A stretch of DNA of 64,000 bases from Adhaeribacter aerolatus (lineage in GTDB: Bacteria; Bacteroidota; Bacteroidia; Cytophagales; Hymenobacteraceae), in contig NZ_BJYS01000033.1 in the NCBI RefSeq assembly GCF_007991635.1, forward strand, positions 34,374 to 98,373, in the 5' to 3' direction. Under the pieces are notes generated by a model. That model did not search any database and was not told where the DNA came from. It worked only from the letters and a program-made list of their open reading frames with translations. Both the position numbers and the translations under genes were made by a program. Numbering within the stretch: the first letter of the stretch is position 1; every line of letters begins with the position of its first letter. Positions 36,353-44,869 of the stretch are shown here, in pieces.

Positions 36353-36991
36353 ATGATTAAACATATAATATCAGCAGCATTTTTGCTTTTAATCTGTTTA
36401 AATACCCGGGCTCAAACGCCAGGCGAAGGCAAAGCCGAAATAAACAGCGCGCCGCCGGCACTAGCGCCACCGGCAGAAAAAATCAACCCAGCGGGAACTA
36501 CAAAAAGCCCGGTTGCTATTCCGCCCCGGAAAATAAGCTATGGTTTATCGGCTGGTACACAATTTAGCCGCTTATATGGAACCACTACCTTTTTAGAGCC
36601 TAGTGTGCTGTTTCCGGTCACTAAACGGTTCAGCGGTTTTGCCAGCCTTAACCTGGTAACGTCTTTTGGCGCTAATGCCAACTTGTACGGGAACGATGCT
36701 TTTGCTGCGAACTACACACCCGGCTACAACCAGCGCTTTATATTAAATGCCGGTGGTAATTACCTGGTTAACGACCGCCTAAACCTGACTGGTACCGTGT
36801 GGCGCGACTTCTCGAAAAACCCGATGCCGGCTTTGTTAAATTTATATATACCGGGCGGCCGCAATGGCCTGTCTTTACGGGCCAACTACAAAGTAACCGA
36901 GAATTTTTCGGTATCGGGTGGTGTCCGATATTCCAATGGCAACGCTTACAACCAAATGTGGTACAATCCGGCATCGCCCTGGAGTTATTAA
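36353..36991 (+). CDS. Small outer-membrane beta-barrel-like protein
   Basis: Exported protein of 212 residues from the ATG at 36353, giving a clean signal peptide (MIKHIISAAFLLLICLNTRAQ pattern, residues 1-20 or so); the in-frame ATG 11 codons earlier would spoil it. A proline- and alanine-rich linker follows, then repeated alternating strands rich in aromatic residues (RFSGFASLNLVTSFG, RFILNAGGNYLVNDRLNL, NFSVSGGVRYSNGNAYNQ). This is the pattern of a small outer-membrane barrel. No named family recognised. A terminator follows. Confidence 0.65.
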   Translation: MIKHIISAAFLLLICLNTRAQTPGEGKAEINSAPPALAPPAEKINPAGTTKSPVAIPPRKISYGLSAGTQFSRLYGTTTFLEPSVLFPVTKRFSGFASLNLVTSFGANANLYGNDAFAANYTPGYNQRFILNAGGNYLVNDRLNLTGTVWRDFSKNPMPALLNLYIPGGRNGLSLRANYKVTENFSVSGGVRYSNGNAYNQMWYNPASPWSY

Positions 36992-37023
36992 TTCAGAAAT
37001 AGCGAATGCCTTTGAGCAAAACA

Positions 37024-37060
37024 AAGGGCCCGGTTGCTTTAGTAGCCGGGCCCTTGTGTT
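37024..37060 (+). terminator. Terminator after the small outer-membrane protein gene
   Basis: Stem AAGGGCCCGG/CCGGGCCCTT with a 12-base loop, followed by GTGTTTTA. Confidence 0.85.
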
Positions 37061-37117
37061 TTACATTTAAATATTTCAACAGCTAAAATCAATTTAACAG
37101 GAGCAAATTATTCTCGT

Positions 37118-38137
37118 ATGAAGCACCAAAAAGCTACTCACGTGCAAACAGCCTACCTCCAAAACTCAGAACTCCAGACTTTAAAAGAAAACTGGCCCGG
37201 CAACAAGCTTATAGACGGTATGTTTGCCAACGGGGATGAATTGTACCAGCCTGCTTTTGTGAATGTGCTTAAATGGAAACTGGCCGAAAATCCGCAGAAA
37301 AAAGAAAAGGCAGCCGACGACTATACACCACCGGTTAAGCCAGACCCGGACTTTTTTAGTTCGGCAGAAGATGCTCTCGTGTGGCTGGGTCACGCCAGTT
37401 TCCTCCTCCGGTTAAATAATTTTACCTTTATCATTGACCCGGTTTTCTTCGATTTGCCGATGCTCAAAAGAAGAACGCCCCTGCCCTTCCCGACCAGCCA
37501 GCTGCAAAATTTAAATTACCTGCTTTTATCGCACGGCCACCGCGATCACTTCGACGAAAAATCAATTAAAGTTTTGTTCCGGCAGAATCCTGGTTTAAAA
37601 GCCCTGATTCCGCTGCGTTTAGGCAAATTATTACAGAAAATGGCGCCGGGAATGGCGTACCAGGAAGCCGGTTGGTACCAGCAATACAACTTGCCCGCCG
37701 ACACCGGCATCGAAATTATTTATTTACCCGCTTCGCACTGGCACCGGCGTGGCCTGACCGATATGAACCAGGTTTTGTGGGGTAGTTTCCTCATCCGGAC
37801 GCCGCAAAAAAGCATTTACTTTGCCGGCGACTCGGGCTACAAAGATCATTTTACCGAAATAAAGCGGTTTTTTGGGGAGCCGGATTTTTGCCTGATGCCA
37901 ATTGGTGCCTATAAACCCGCCTTTATCATGGAAAAAAGCCACCTGAACCCGGGCGAGGCGGTGCAGGCTTTTAACGATTTAGGCGGACGGTTCTTTATTC
38001 CGATGCATTTTGGTACGTTCGATTTATCGGACGAGCCTGCCGGTGAGCCTATCCGGTTAATGCAGCAATACGCCGCAGCCGGCAAAATGAATGGTCAGTT
38101 GTTACAACCGGCTATCGGCGAAGCCCTGCCTATCTAA
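37118..38137 (+). CDS. MBL-fold metallo-hydrolase (soluble paralogue)
   Basis: Zinc hydrolase of 339 residues related to the protein at 5718-6848 but without a membrane anchor. The fold begins VWLGHASFLLRLNNFTFIID (about 88-107); the metal motif is SHGHRDH with H139, H141, D143 and H144; later blocks are ASHWHRRGLTDM, FAGDSGYKDHF and FIPMHFGTFD. The first aspartate after H139 is glycine (HGHRDH), a common variant. UlaG/NAPE-PLD-like; substrate unknown. Single gene between a terminator and a convergent regulator gene. Confidence 0.88.
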   Translation: MKHQKATHVQTAYLQNSELQTLKENWPGNKLIDGMFANGDELYQPAFVNVLKWKLAENPQKKEKAADDYTPPVKPDPDFFSSAEDALVWLGHASFLLRLNNFTFIIDPVFFDLPMLKRRTPLPFPTSQLQNLNYLLLSHGHRDHFDEKSIKVLFRQNPGLKALIPLRLGKLLQKMAPGMAYQEAGWYQQYNLPADTGIEIIYLPASHWHRRGLTDMNQVLWGSFLIRTPQKSIYFAGDSGYKDHFTEIKRFFGEPDFCLMPIGAYKPAFIMEKSHLNPGEAVQAFNDLGGRFFIPMHFGTFDLSDEPAGEPIRLMQQYAAAGKMNGQLLQPAIGEALPI

Positions 38138-38193
38138 CCGGTTTTCGGGTTACAGGAGCAACGCTTGGCCAGCCAAAACAACGCCGACGCTAA

Positions 38194-39174
38194 CTAGGCT
38201 ACCATTATCTCTTTGTTGTATTTGTAGCGGTATTCCACCGGCGAGAGGCCGGTAATTTTTTTAAAGGTCGAACGAAAAGCTTTGGTATCGGAATAGCCCA
38301 CCGAATACATTACCTCATTAATATTTTCCATAGAAGTTTCGAGGCTCATTTTAGCCGCTTCTATTTTTACCCGCTGAATATATTCTACCACGGTATTGGA
38401 GGTTGCTTTTTTAAACCGGCGCTCCAGGTTGCGGCGGCCCAGCGCAAACATGGCCGCCAGTTGGTCTACCGATATTTTTTCCTGGAAATTCTGCTCGATA
38501 AATTCCTGGGCTTTTTTAACAGGTTCATCCTCGTGTTCTTTCTGCCCCTTAAATATCATAAACGGCGATTGACTGCTGCGCTGAATATCAATCTGAAAGG
38601 CTTTTGACATAAAAACGGCTACGTCGCGGCCCACGTATTTTTCGATGAGGTATAAAATCAGGTTAAGGTAAGAGAAAGCGCCGCCACTGGAATAAATACC
38701 CAGCTCATCGGTAATAATTTTATCTTCTACCAGGTTTACCTCCGGAAACATTCGCCGGAAATCGTTGGCTGCCATCCAGTGGGTGGCACACTTGCGGCCG
38801 GATATTAACCCGGTAGAAGCCAGCAAAAAAGCCCCCACACAAAGGCTGCCTACTTCGGCTCCGGCTTTATACTGCGCGACAATCCAGGGCACAAAGTCGC
38901 GGTTCATTTCCAGGTTTCGCAGCATATCGCCGTCCAGTGCCGGAATTATAATCAGGTCGGTTTTTACAATATCATTCACTACCGCATCGGTATAAACGGT
39001 GTAAATTCCACCCGCCGCCGGCACTTCGCCGGCCAGGCCCACCAACTGCACTTTAAACAAAGCCGGCTTGCCCATATTCTTTAATAACTTATTAACCTCG
39101 GTAAAAACCTGGCGGGGGCCTTCGATGCTGCCCAGAATGGCTCCGCGGGGTACCAGAATAGAGATGTGTTTCAT
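38194..39174 (-). CDS. GlxA-type transcriptional regulator (DJ-1/PfpI plus AraC HTH)
   Basis: Regulator of 326 residues from ATG 39174. The N-terminal DJ-1/PfpI-like domain (about 1-190) contains the block EVGSLCVGAFLLASTGLISGRK, which marks the nucleophile-elbow region of the family. The C-terminal AraC domain reads ISVDQLAAMFALGRRNLERRF and INEVMYSVGYSDTKAFRSTFKKITGLSPVEYR, two helix-turn-helix units. It is divergent from the two SRPBCC genes, and control of that pair is the simplest inference. Confidence 0.9.
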   Translation of the reverse strand: MKHISILVPRGAILGSIEGPRQVFTEVNKLLKNMGKPALFKVQLVGLAGEVPAAGGIYTVYTDAVVNDIVKTDLIIIPALDGDMLRNLEMNRDFVPWIVAQYKAGAEVGSLCVGAFLLASTGLISGRKCATHWMAANDFRRMFPEVNLVEDKIITDELGIYSSGGAFSYLNLILYLIEKYVGRDVAVFMSKAFQIDIQRSSQSPFMIFKGQKEHEDEPVKKAQEFIEQNFQEKISVDQLAAMFALGRRNLERRFKKATSNTVVEYIQRVKIEAAKMSLETSMENINEVMYSVGYSDTKAFRSTFKKITGLSPVEYRYKYNKEIMVA

Positions 39175-39490
39175 AAAAACAAACTTTCTTATATTAGTAT
39201 TAAGGCTTAAGCCCACACCTGTTGCTAAAATCGTTGGTTATTTTCGTCCATAAATCTGGTTTACCAGCCGGTGGGTTAATTTATTGCCAATATAATTAGA
39301 AAAATTGTCGCAACCAACCCTTTTTTTGCCGGATTCACCCCCGCTCTTTTCTGCTAATTTGCTTTATGTTTGTACTATAACTTATAACTAAATCAAAGCC
39401 AAAGCAACCCAATATTTTAGAGTGGCCGACACCCGCTAAATACAGACTACACTACTGGTAAAATGATTATTAACCTTAAAATTTATAAAA
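39175..39490. promoter_or_regulatory. Divergent regulatory region of the GlxA and SRPBCC genes
   Basis: 316 bases between divergent genes. TATGTTTG at 39365-39372 on the plus strand matches the TAnnTTTG box and could serve the SRPBCC genes, about 118 bases before their ATG; the -33 element is weak. Confidence 0.4.
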
Positions 39491-39946
39491 ATGAACGCTG
39501 CAACACAAGTAATCAAAAAAAACATCGGGATAAACGCCCCGAAAGAAAAAGTTTGGGAAATATTAACCCGCGATGCTTATACCCGGCAATGGTACGCCGC
39601 TTTCTCCGAAGGCGCGCACGCCGAAACCGATTGGCAACTCGGCAGCAAGGCGGTATTTAAAGACAATTCCGGCGAGGGCATTGTAGCAAAAGTAATCCGG
39701 CACGAGCCCCAGGAAGTGCTGGCAGTAGAATACGAAGGCCTTTTAAGCGGCGGAAAAGAAGTATACGACACCCCGGAAGCGCAGGCTGTAAAAGGAGGCC
39801 GCGAATCTTATTATTTAACCGGGCAAGGCGGCCACACGCAGCTACACGTGGAAGCTGATATGGGCGAGGAATATTTAGAAATGATGGCGGGCGCGTGGGA
39901 TACGGCTCTGCTAAAAATAAAGGACCTGGCCGAACAGAATGGTTAG
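39491..39946 (+). CDS. SRPBCC (AHSA1-type) domain protein
   Basis: Single START/Bet v1-like domain of 151 residues. The start VIKKNIGINAPKEKVWEIL and the block TRDAYTRQWYAAFSEGAHAE are typical of the AHSA1/polyketide-cyclase-like branch, and the last helix is MMAGAWDTALLKIKDLAEQ. Such proteins bind small hydrophobic ligands or act as chaperone co-factors; no function can be assigned. Its end overlaps the upstream frame of the next SRPBCC gene, so the pair is an operon. Confidence 0.82.
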   Translation: MNAATQVIKKNIGINAPKEKVWEILTRDAYTRQWYAAFSEGAHAETDWQLGSKAVFKDNSGEGIVAKVIRHEPQEVLAVEYEGLLSGGKEVYDTPEAQAVKGGRESYYLTGQGGHTQLHVEADMGEEYLEMMAGAWDTALLKIKDLAEQNG

Positions 39947-39974
39947 TCAGCGAATGTTTAATAAAATAAAGACG

Positions 39975-40508
39975 ATGAAAATGCTGTTAAATATTTTAAT
40001 TGGGGTAGCCGGCTTTATCGCCTTGCTACTGATATTGGCGCTGTTCGTTAAAAAAGAATATACCGTTGCGCGCCAGATAATTATTAACAAACCGCAGGGC
40101 GAAGTATTTGCCTATATCCGGCACCTGAAAAACCAGGAGCACTACAGCAAATGGGTAATGGCAGATCCGGACATGAAAAAAACTTACCGCGGCACCGATG
40201 GCACCCCCGGTTTTGTGTATGCCTGGAACGGCAACGATAAAGCCGGTCAGGGCGAACAGGAAATTAAACACATTACCGAAAACGAAAAACTGGAAATTGA
40301 AATACGGTTTATCCGCCCTTTTGCGGGTGTAGCCCAAGTCCCGATGACCACCGAAACGGTTTCGCCGACCCAAACCAAAGTGACCTGGGGCATGACCGGC
40401 GGCAATCCTTACCCGCTCAACCTGATGCATTTATTTACCGATAATCTGCTGGGCAAAGATTTGGAAATCAGCCTGGCTACGTTAAAACAGGTGGTAGAAA
40501 AAAATTGA
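39975..40508 (+). CDS. Membrane-anchored SRPBCC (polyketide cyclase-like) protein
   Basis: Protein of 177 residues from ATG 39975; the frame can also start at 39939 with 12 more residues and an 8-base overlap with the previous gene. A membrane helix covers about residues 2-21 (LLNILIGVAGFIALLLILAL). The START-like domain follows, with QIIINKPQGEVFAYIRHL and NQEHYSKWVMADPDMKKTY. The first and second SRPBCC genes are unequal in sequence, so this is not a recent duplication. A long hairpin ends the unit. Confidence 0.82.
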   Translation: MKMLLNILIGVAGFIALLLILALFVKKEYTVARQIIINKPQGEVFAYIRHLKNQEHYSKWVMADPDMKKTYRGTDGTPGFVYAWNGNDKAGQGEQEIKHITENEKLEIEIRFIRPFAGVAQVPMTTETVSPTQTKVTWGMTGGNPYPLNLMHLFTDNLLGKDLEISLATLKQVVEKN

Positions 40509-40544
40509 AGAAAATATAATTAAATTGTTTTCCGAACAACATTT

Positions 40545-40599
40545 TTGGTTCAGCTAAACCCGGTGGAACTTTTATAACCGCCGGGATTAGCTGAACCAA
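40545..40599 (+). terminator. Long hairpin ending the SRPBCC operon
   Basis: A 22-base stem: TTGGTTCAGCTAA and CCCGGTGG pair with CCGCCGGG and TTAGCTGAACCAA, with one A-A mismatch and one G-T pair and an 11-base loop. No T tract follows, but position 37 bases past the stop suits a terminator or mRNA end-protecting stem. Confidence 0.65.
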
Positions 40600-40877
40600 T
40601 AGGCCATTCATCAGGCAGGCTAAATAAATTTAGATGGTCCAGGCGGAAGATTGGCTTTCCTGTAAAGTGAAGAAGGCCATTGCCGCGGACGCTACCCTGA
40701 CGGATTTTTTTGGATTGGCTTATTTTAAATATTGTTATGCCAGAAAATATTCAGGCGCAGTAAAAGATACAGGTAGCCGGCTTTTCAGAAACCAATTCCC
40801 AGGCTTTGGCAAATCCAAAGGGGCAAATCTGGCCGGAAATTTGTTTACGCACGGGCAGTTAGATTACGCATATAGTC

Positions 40878-41705
40878 ATGGAAGAGGTCCTTATCAGTCT
40901 GAAAACAAAAAGAAGCACCGACTTCCAGCTTCCCGCCGACTCGGCGTATTATCAAATATTGCTTTTTAAGGGGGCGGGTTCTTTTCAGATCGATTTCACC
41001 CCTTATCATTTTTCTGACCATACCATTTTATTCCTTTCACCTTACCAGCACCTTCAGTGGCTCAGCCCCGAAGACCTGGAAATTAATGTTCTGGAATTCC
41101 ACGGCGATTTTTATTGCATTGAGTACCATAAAAAAGAAGTAGCCTGCAATGGTTTACTCTTCAACAACATCTATTTATTCCCCCATATCACGGTTCCGGA
41201 AAACGATTTTCACGAAATATTAGCGCTGTTCCGGAAAATCGGCCAGGAAAAAGATGCCTGTGACTGGTGTTCTACGGCCGTATTAAAAGCTTATCTGCAG
41301 CTTATTCTGGCCTTGTGCAGCAAAGAGAAAAACAACCAACTCCAAAATATTACCCCCGACGAGCCAAGTCTGGAAGATATTGCTAAGTTCCAGGATTTGT
41401 TAGAACAACATTTCTTACAAGAGAAAGGAATTGCTTTTTACGCCGCGGCTTTATCTTTATCTACGAATGCTTTCAGCAAAAAAATCAGGAAGCAATTTGG
41501 CAAAACCCCTACCCAGCTCCTGCAGGACCGGGTGGTGCTGGAAGCGAAGAAATTACTGCACCTCACGAATAAAACTATAAAAGAGATAGCAGTAGCCCTT
41601 AATTTTGAGGACGAGTTTTATTTCAGCCGGTATTTCAAAAACAAGGTAGGCGTGTCGCCGGCGCACTACCGCAAGGCAGTTGGTATTTCTATTGTGGCCA
41701 AATAA
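40878..41705 (+). CDS. AraC-family transcriptional regulator with cysteine-rich sensor domain
   Basis: Regulator of 275 residues. The N-terminal cupin-like sensor (about 1-120) is followed by two AraC helix-turn-helix units at the C-terminus: IAFYAAALSLSTNAFSKKIR and IKEIAVALNFEDEFYFSRYFKNKVGVSPAHYR. Cysteines at 80, 90, 128, 131 and 147, including a CDWC pair, are more than usual. It lies 77 bases before a DUF417 gene; the same pairing (RclR/RclC) controls reactive-chlorine resistance in Escherichia coli. That parallel is inference. Confidence 0.85.
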   Translation: MEEVLISLKTKRSTDFQLPADSAYYQILLFKGAGSFQIDFTPYHFSDHTILFLSPYQHLQWLSPEDLEINVLEFHGDFYCIEYHKKEVACNGLLFNNIYLFPHITVPENDFHEILALFRKIGQEKDACDWCSTAVLKAYLQLILALCSKEKNNQLQNITPDEPSLEDIAKFQDLLEQHFLQEKGIAFYAAALSLSTNAFSKKIRKQFGKTPTQLLQDRVVLEAKKLLHLTNKTIKEIAVALNFEDEFYFSRYFKNKVGVSPAHYRKAVGISIVAK

Positions 41706-41781
41706 TCTATGCTTTAGCCTTATTTATCCATTCTCCCACCAAGCCAGAGGTCTTAATTTTGTGTTTAATTTTTTATTAAAC

Positions 41782-42408
41782 ATGGATAACCTCATAAATA
41801 AATTAGCCGACAGCCAGAAACAGTTTTTAAACCTGGCCAGAATCTCAATATTTATAGTAATGGCCTGGATTGGCGGCCTGAAAGCCTTCCCTTACGAAGC
41901 TGAAGGCATTGTGGCTTTTGTGGCCAATAGCCCGGTGATGTCTTTTTTTTACACCCAGGAAGCCCCCGCCTACCAGGAGTATAAAAACCCCGAAGGTAAA
42001 ACCGTGCAGAAAAACATCGACTGGCACCACCAAAACGGCACTTACCTGTATTCTTATGCCCTGGGTACGGTCATCATTCTCATTGGTCTGCTCACTTTAT
42101 CGGGTATCTGGTCGGCCAAAGCGGGCCTGCTCGGGGGTTTGCTCACCTTCGGCATGTCGCTGGTAACCTTGTCTTTCCTGATTACTACCCCCGAAGTGTA
42201 TGTACCCAACCTGGGCGGCGACTTTCCTACCCCGCACCACGGGTTTCCTTACCTCTCGGGCGCGGGCCGGCTGGTGTTAAAAGATGTGATTATGCTGGCG
42301 GCGGGGTTAATTTGTGCGGCGGATTGTGCCGGCAGAATAAAAAGAGCCAGAAGCGCAGCAGTAATTAAAAACAGAGATGCCCGTACTTATATTGAAGTGC
42401 ACAACTAA
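41782..42408 (+). CDS. DUF417-family inner-membrane protein (YkgB/RclC-like)
   Basis: Membrane protein of 208 residues of the DUF417 family, which includes RclC of E. coli. The start at 41782 (MDNLINKLADSQ) is chosen over an ATG 34 codons earlier inside the AraC gene. Family blocks are visible: ISIFIVMAWIGGLKAFPYEA, GIVAFVANSPVMSFFY, and GLLTFGMSLVTLSFLITTPE followed by the conserved loop and GRLVLKDVIMLAAG. Four membrane segments are likely. The family's role in oxidant resistance is known only for RclC and its biochemical activity is unknown. Confidence 0.85.
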   Translation: MDNLINKLADSQKQFLNLARISIFIVMAWIGGLKAFPYEAEGIVAFVANSPVMSFFYTQEAPAYQEYKNPEGKTVQKNIDWHHQNGTYLYSYALGTVIILIGLLTLSGIWSAKAGLLGGLLTFGMSLVTLSFLITTPEVYVPNLGGDFPTPHHGFPYLSGAGRLVLKDVIMLAAGLICAADCAGRIKRARSAAVIKNRDARTYIEVHN

Positions 42409-42435
42409 GCGCCAGGTAATTCTTTCATTAATTTA

Positions 42436-42480
42436 CCGATGTCAGGTAAAAGCATCCAGAATGTTTTTACCTGACATTGG
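42436..42480 (+). terminator. Hairpin after the DUF417 gene
   Basis: Arms CCGATGTCAGGTAAAA and TTTTACCTGACATTGG pair at 15 of 16 positions with a 13-base loop. The T tract is inside the stem rather than after it. Confidence 0.7.
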
Positions 42481-42816
42481 TTATTCCACGAGTAAATCAA
42501 GAGCAAAAGAGATCAGAAAGAGCCTTAAAATTCCCTTTTAAGTCAGCAGGCAGAAATTAAAAACTCCTAAGTTTAAACCATAACCTGCCGGTTATTTTAT
42601 GCACACATATAATCCATCATCAGTATTTTAAGGTAGTTAATCCTCTTAATTTTTTCTATAGCTTTTTATTTAAATTACCTTGTAACGCCACATCCTAATT
42701 ATAATTTTTTTAATACAAAATATGGATATAAATAAAAGACTACAATATCAATAATAGTTTATACCTTTTTCCTTATATTTAAGAATTCCATATTACATAG
42801 CACTTCATTAAATTGT

Positions 42817-43386
42817 ATGCGGGAAACAGAAGATAGCTTATTGCTCCTTCAGGTAAGGGAAGGAAATAGACAGGCCTTTGATGCTTTGTACCGGAAACAC
42901 TGGCGTTATGTATATGCAGCTGCTTACAAACGGCTGCAAAATTCTGACCAGGCCAAAGATATTGCGCAAGATGTATTTACCCAACTTTGGGTACTTTTGG
43001 CTGTCAACAATTCTCCCAGTTTGATTGAGAATTTAACCGGCTACTTTTACATTGCCGTTCGGAACAACGTATTAAAATGGCTGGAAAAAGAAAGAAAATA
43101 TACCCCCATTCCCGAGCTTCTTTCTAATTTAAGTAAAATTAAAGACAATGCCGATGCTGAAATTATCTATCAGGAGCTGCAACAATCGTATACTAAAGTG
43201 GTAGCAAATATGCCTGCGCAGCAACAGCAAATATTTAAAATGCGCTACGAAGAAGATATTTCCAGTGCCAATATTGCTTCCCAACTTAATATTACTTCCA
43301 AAACTGTCCGCAATCAGCTAGGACGGGCATTAACCAAGCTTAAAGCTACCTTAATTTTTGTTAGCCTGGTCTTTCTTAACAGCTAG
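42817..43386 (+). CDS. ECF RNA polymerase sigma factor (Bacteroidetes type)
   Basis: Extracytoplasmic sigma factor of 189 residues at the head of the sulfated-glycan locus. Region 2 reads AFDALYRKHWRYVYAAAYKRL and QAKDIAQDVFTQLW (about residues 20-60). Region 4 reads MPAQQQQIFKMRYEEDISSA and NIASQLNITSKTVRNQLGRAL. A hydrophobic C-terminal tail is present. Its partner anti-sigma FecR follows after 350 bases, and the SusC protein downstream has the STN domain needed for signal relay. Confidence 0.9.
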   Translation: MRETEDSLLLLQVREGNRQAFDALYRKHWRYVYAAAYKRLQNSDQAKDIAQDVFTQLWVLLAVNNSPSLIENLTGYFYIAVRNNVLKWLEKERKYTPIPELLSNLSKIKDNADAEIIYQELQQSYTKVVANMPAQQQQIFKMRYEEDISSANIASQLNITSKTVRNQLGRALTKLKATLIFVSLVFLNS

Positions 43387-43748
43387 TAAACTTTCTAAGC
43401 AGTTTCGCAAATCTTCCTTCTCTCCTTTAAACCCTCACAGCCTTAACTCTTTTAAACTAAGCCGCTTTTCCTGCCTTTATAAAAATTATTAAAAATATTT
43501 TTTAACTGCGTGGGCTAAATTCCTTTTTAGCGGTCTTATAAATAACAAAACCTTATAGCGGTAAATAAACCAAGCCCTAAAGAACCTGCAATTATTTTAA
43601 TCAGACTTCCTTTTTGCTTTTCGGGCCAAAAGGATAGCCGTAATTTTTTATTGCCCCTGTAGCCTGCTTGGTTTAGAACGGTATTAGCTTATTCTGTTAA
43701 GAGGTATCAGCAAAGAGGCTAATAATTAGGCCCAGATTATTGTATTCT
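43387..43748. other. Gap between sigma and FecR genes
   Basis: About 360 AT-rich bases without a credible gene. Probably holds the promoter of the FecR gene; I see no full TAnnTTTG box. Confidence 0.4.
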
Positions 43749-44738
43749 ATGAAAGAAATAAACAAAGAACAATTTCTTGCCATTTTAGAAAGATACCGCC
43801 TGGGAAATGCTTCGGCCGACGAAACAGAATTAATTCAGTCCTATTATAAAGCATTTGAATTTGAGCCGGATGTACTCGAAACAATACCAGAATTAGAAGA
43901 AAACAAACTGGAAGCCGAGATTAAAGCCCACCTTGATGCACAAATAACCTACCTGCCACCAGCCGTTTTCCGGAAAGAAAGTAGAAAAATGTGGCCCAAA
44001 TTGGCAGTGGCTGCATCGGTGGTGTTTATGGCTTTTGCTTCTTTTTTTATTATTAAAAATAAATATGCTGCTGAGCCAAATGGTTTAACTACGGTAAAAC
44101 AAGCAGCTGTTATGCCTAATAAATTGGTTCAGTTGCCAGATGGCAGCACTGTCATATTATCAGCTCATAGTAAAATCGATTACCCCACTACTTTTGATGG
44201 CCATCTTAAAAGAGAAGTATACCTGGTAGGTCAGGCTTATTTTGATATAAAACATAATCCGGCTAAACCATTTATTGTACACGCCGGCGAAGTAAAAACT
44301 ACGGTTTTAGGAACAGCCTTTAATATTACGGCCTGGCCGCAGGAAAAAAGCATTTCGGTAACAGTAACCCGGGGAAAGGTAAGCGTTGGCAATCAGAAAC
44401 GCACGCTGGCAACCCTGATACCTAATCAGCAATTAACTTATAATCAACAGAATAAAAAGGCCAGCAGAACACAAGTTAATGCCAATAAAGTTGTTGCCTG
44501 GAAAGCCGAAGACTTATTTTTTGATGATGTTACCCTTGCCAACGCTGCCCAATTGCTAGAAGAAAGATATAGTATAAATATTCTGATTTCTGACGAGCAG
44601 TTAAAACACAGGCGCTTTACCTCTACCCTAGGGGCAACCGAAAGCCTGGAAAGTTTCCTGAAAGGAGTTGCCGAATTTAACAACGCCACCTACACCTATA
44701 GCCTTGATCGCAAACAAGTTACCTTTTCTCCTAAATAA
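43749..44738 (+). CDS. FecR-family anti-sigma factor
   Basis: Inner-membrane anti-sigma factor of 329 residues. The N-terminal sigma-binding region reads LAILERYRLGNASADETELIQ. A membrane segment lies at about 86-105 (LAVAASVVFMAFASFFIIK). The periplasmic FecR domain contains VQLPDGSTVILSAHSKIDYP and VGQAYFDIKHNPAKPFIV, followed by TTVLGTAFNITAW and a C-terminal DUF4974-like domain ending YTYSLDRKQVTFSPK. I use the ATG at 43749; another ATG lies three codons upstream. It precedes the SusC gene by 130 bases. Confidence 0.9.
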   Translation: MKEINKEQFLAILERYRLGNASADETELIQSYYKAFEFEPDVLETIPELEENKLEAEIKAHLDAQITYLPPAVFRKESRKMWPKLAVAASVVFMAFASFFIIKNKYAAEPNGLTTVKQAAVMPNKLVQLPDGSTVILSAHSKIDYPTTFDGHLKREVYLVGQAYFDIKHNPAKPFIVHAGEVKTTVLGTAFNITAWPQEKSISVTVTRGKVSVGNQKRTLATLIPNQQLTYNQQNKKASRTQVNANKVVAWKAEDLFFDDVTLANAAQLLEERYSINILISDEQLKHRRFTSTLGATESLESFLKGVAEFNNATYTYSLDRKQVTFSPK

Positions 44739-44869
44739 ATTATTGCCTAATGAAAAGAAGCCCGCCTGAAAACCGCTAAAAAGTACCTACGTCTCAAGTA
44801 AACCTTTATAAGTAGCGCACATTCTCAACTTATGTTCTTTTGCAGAGCCATTATTAATAAAATAATAAA

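Noticed and set aside
40634..40969. Open frame of 111 codons overlapping the AraC gene start
   Set aside because: It overlaps a clear gene in another frame, has no recognisable domain and no upstream signal.
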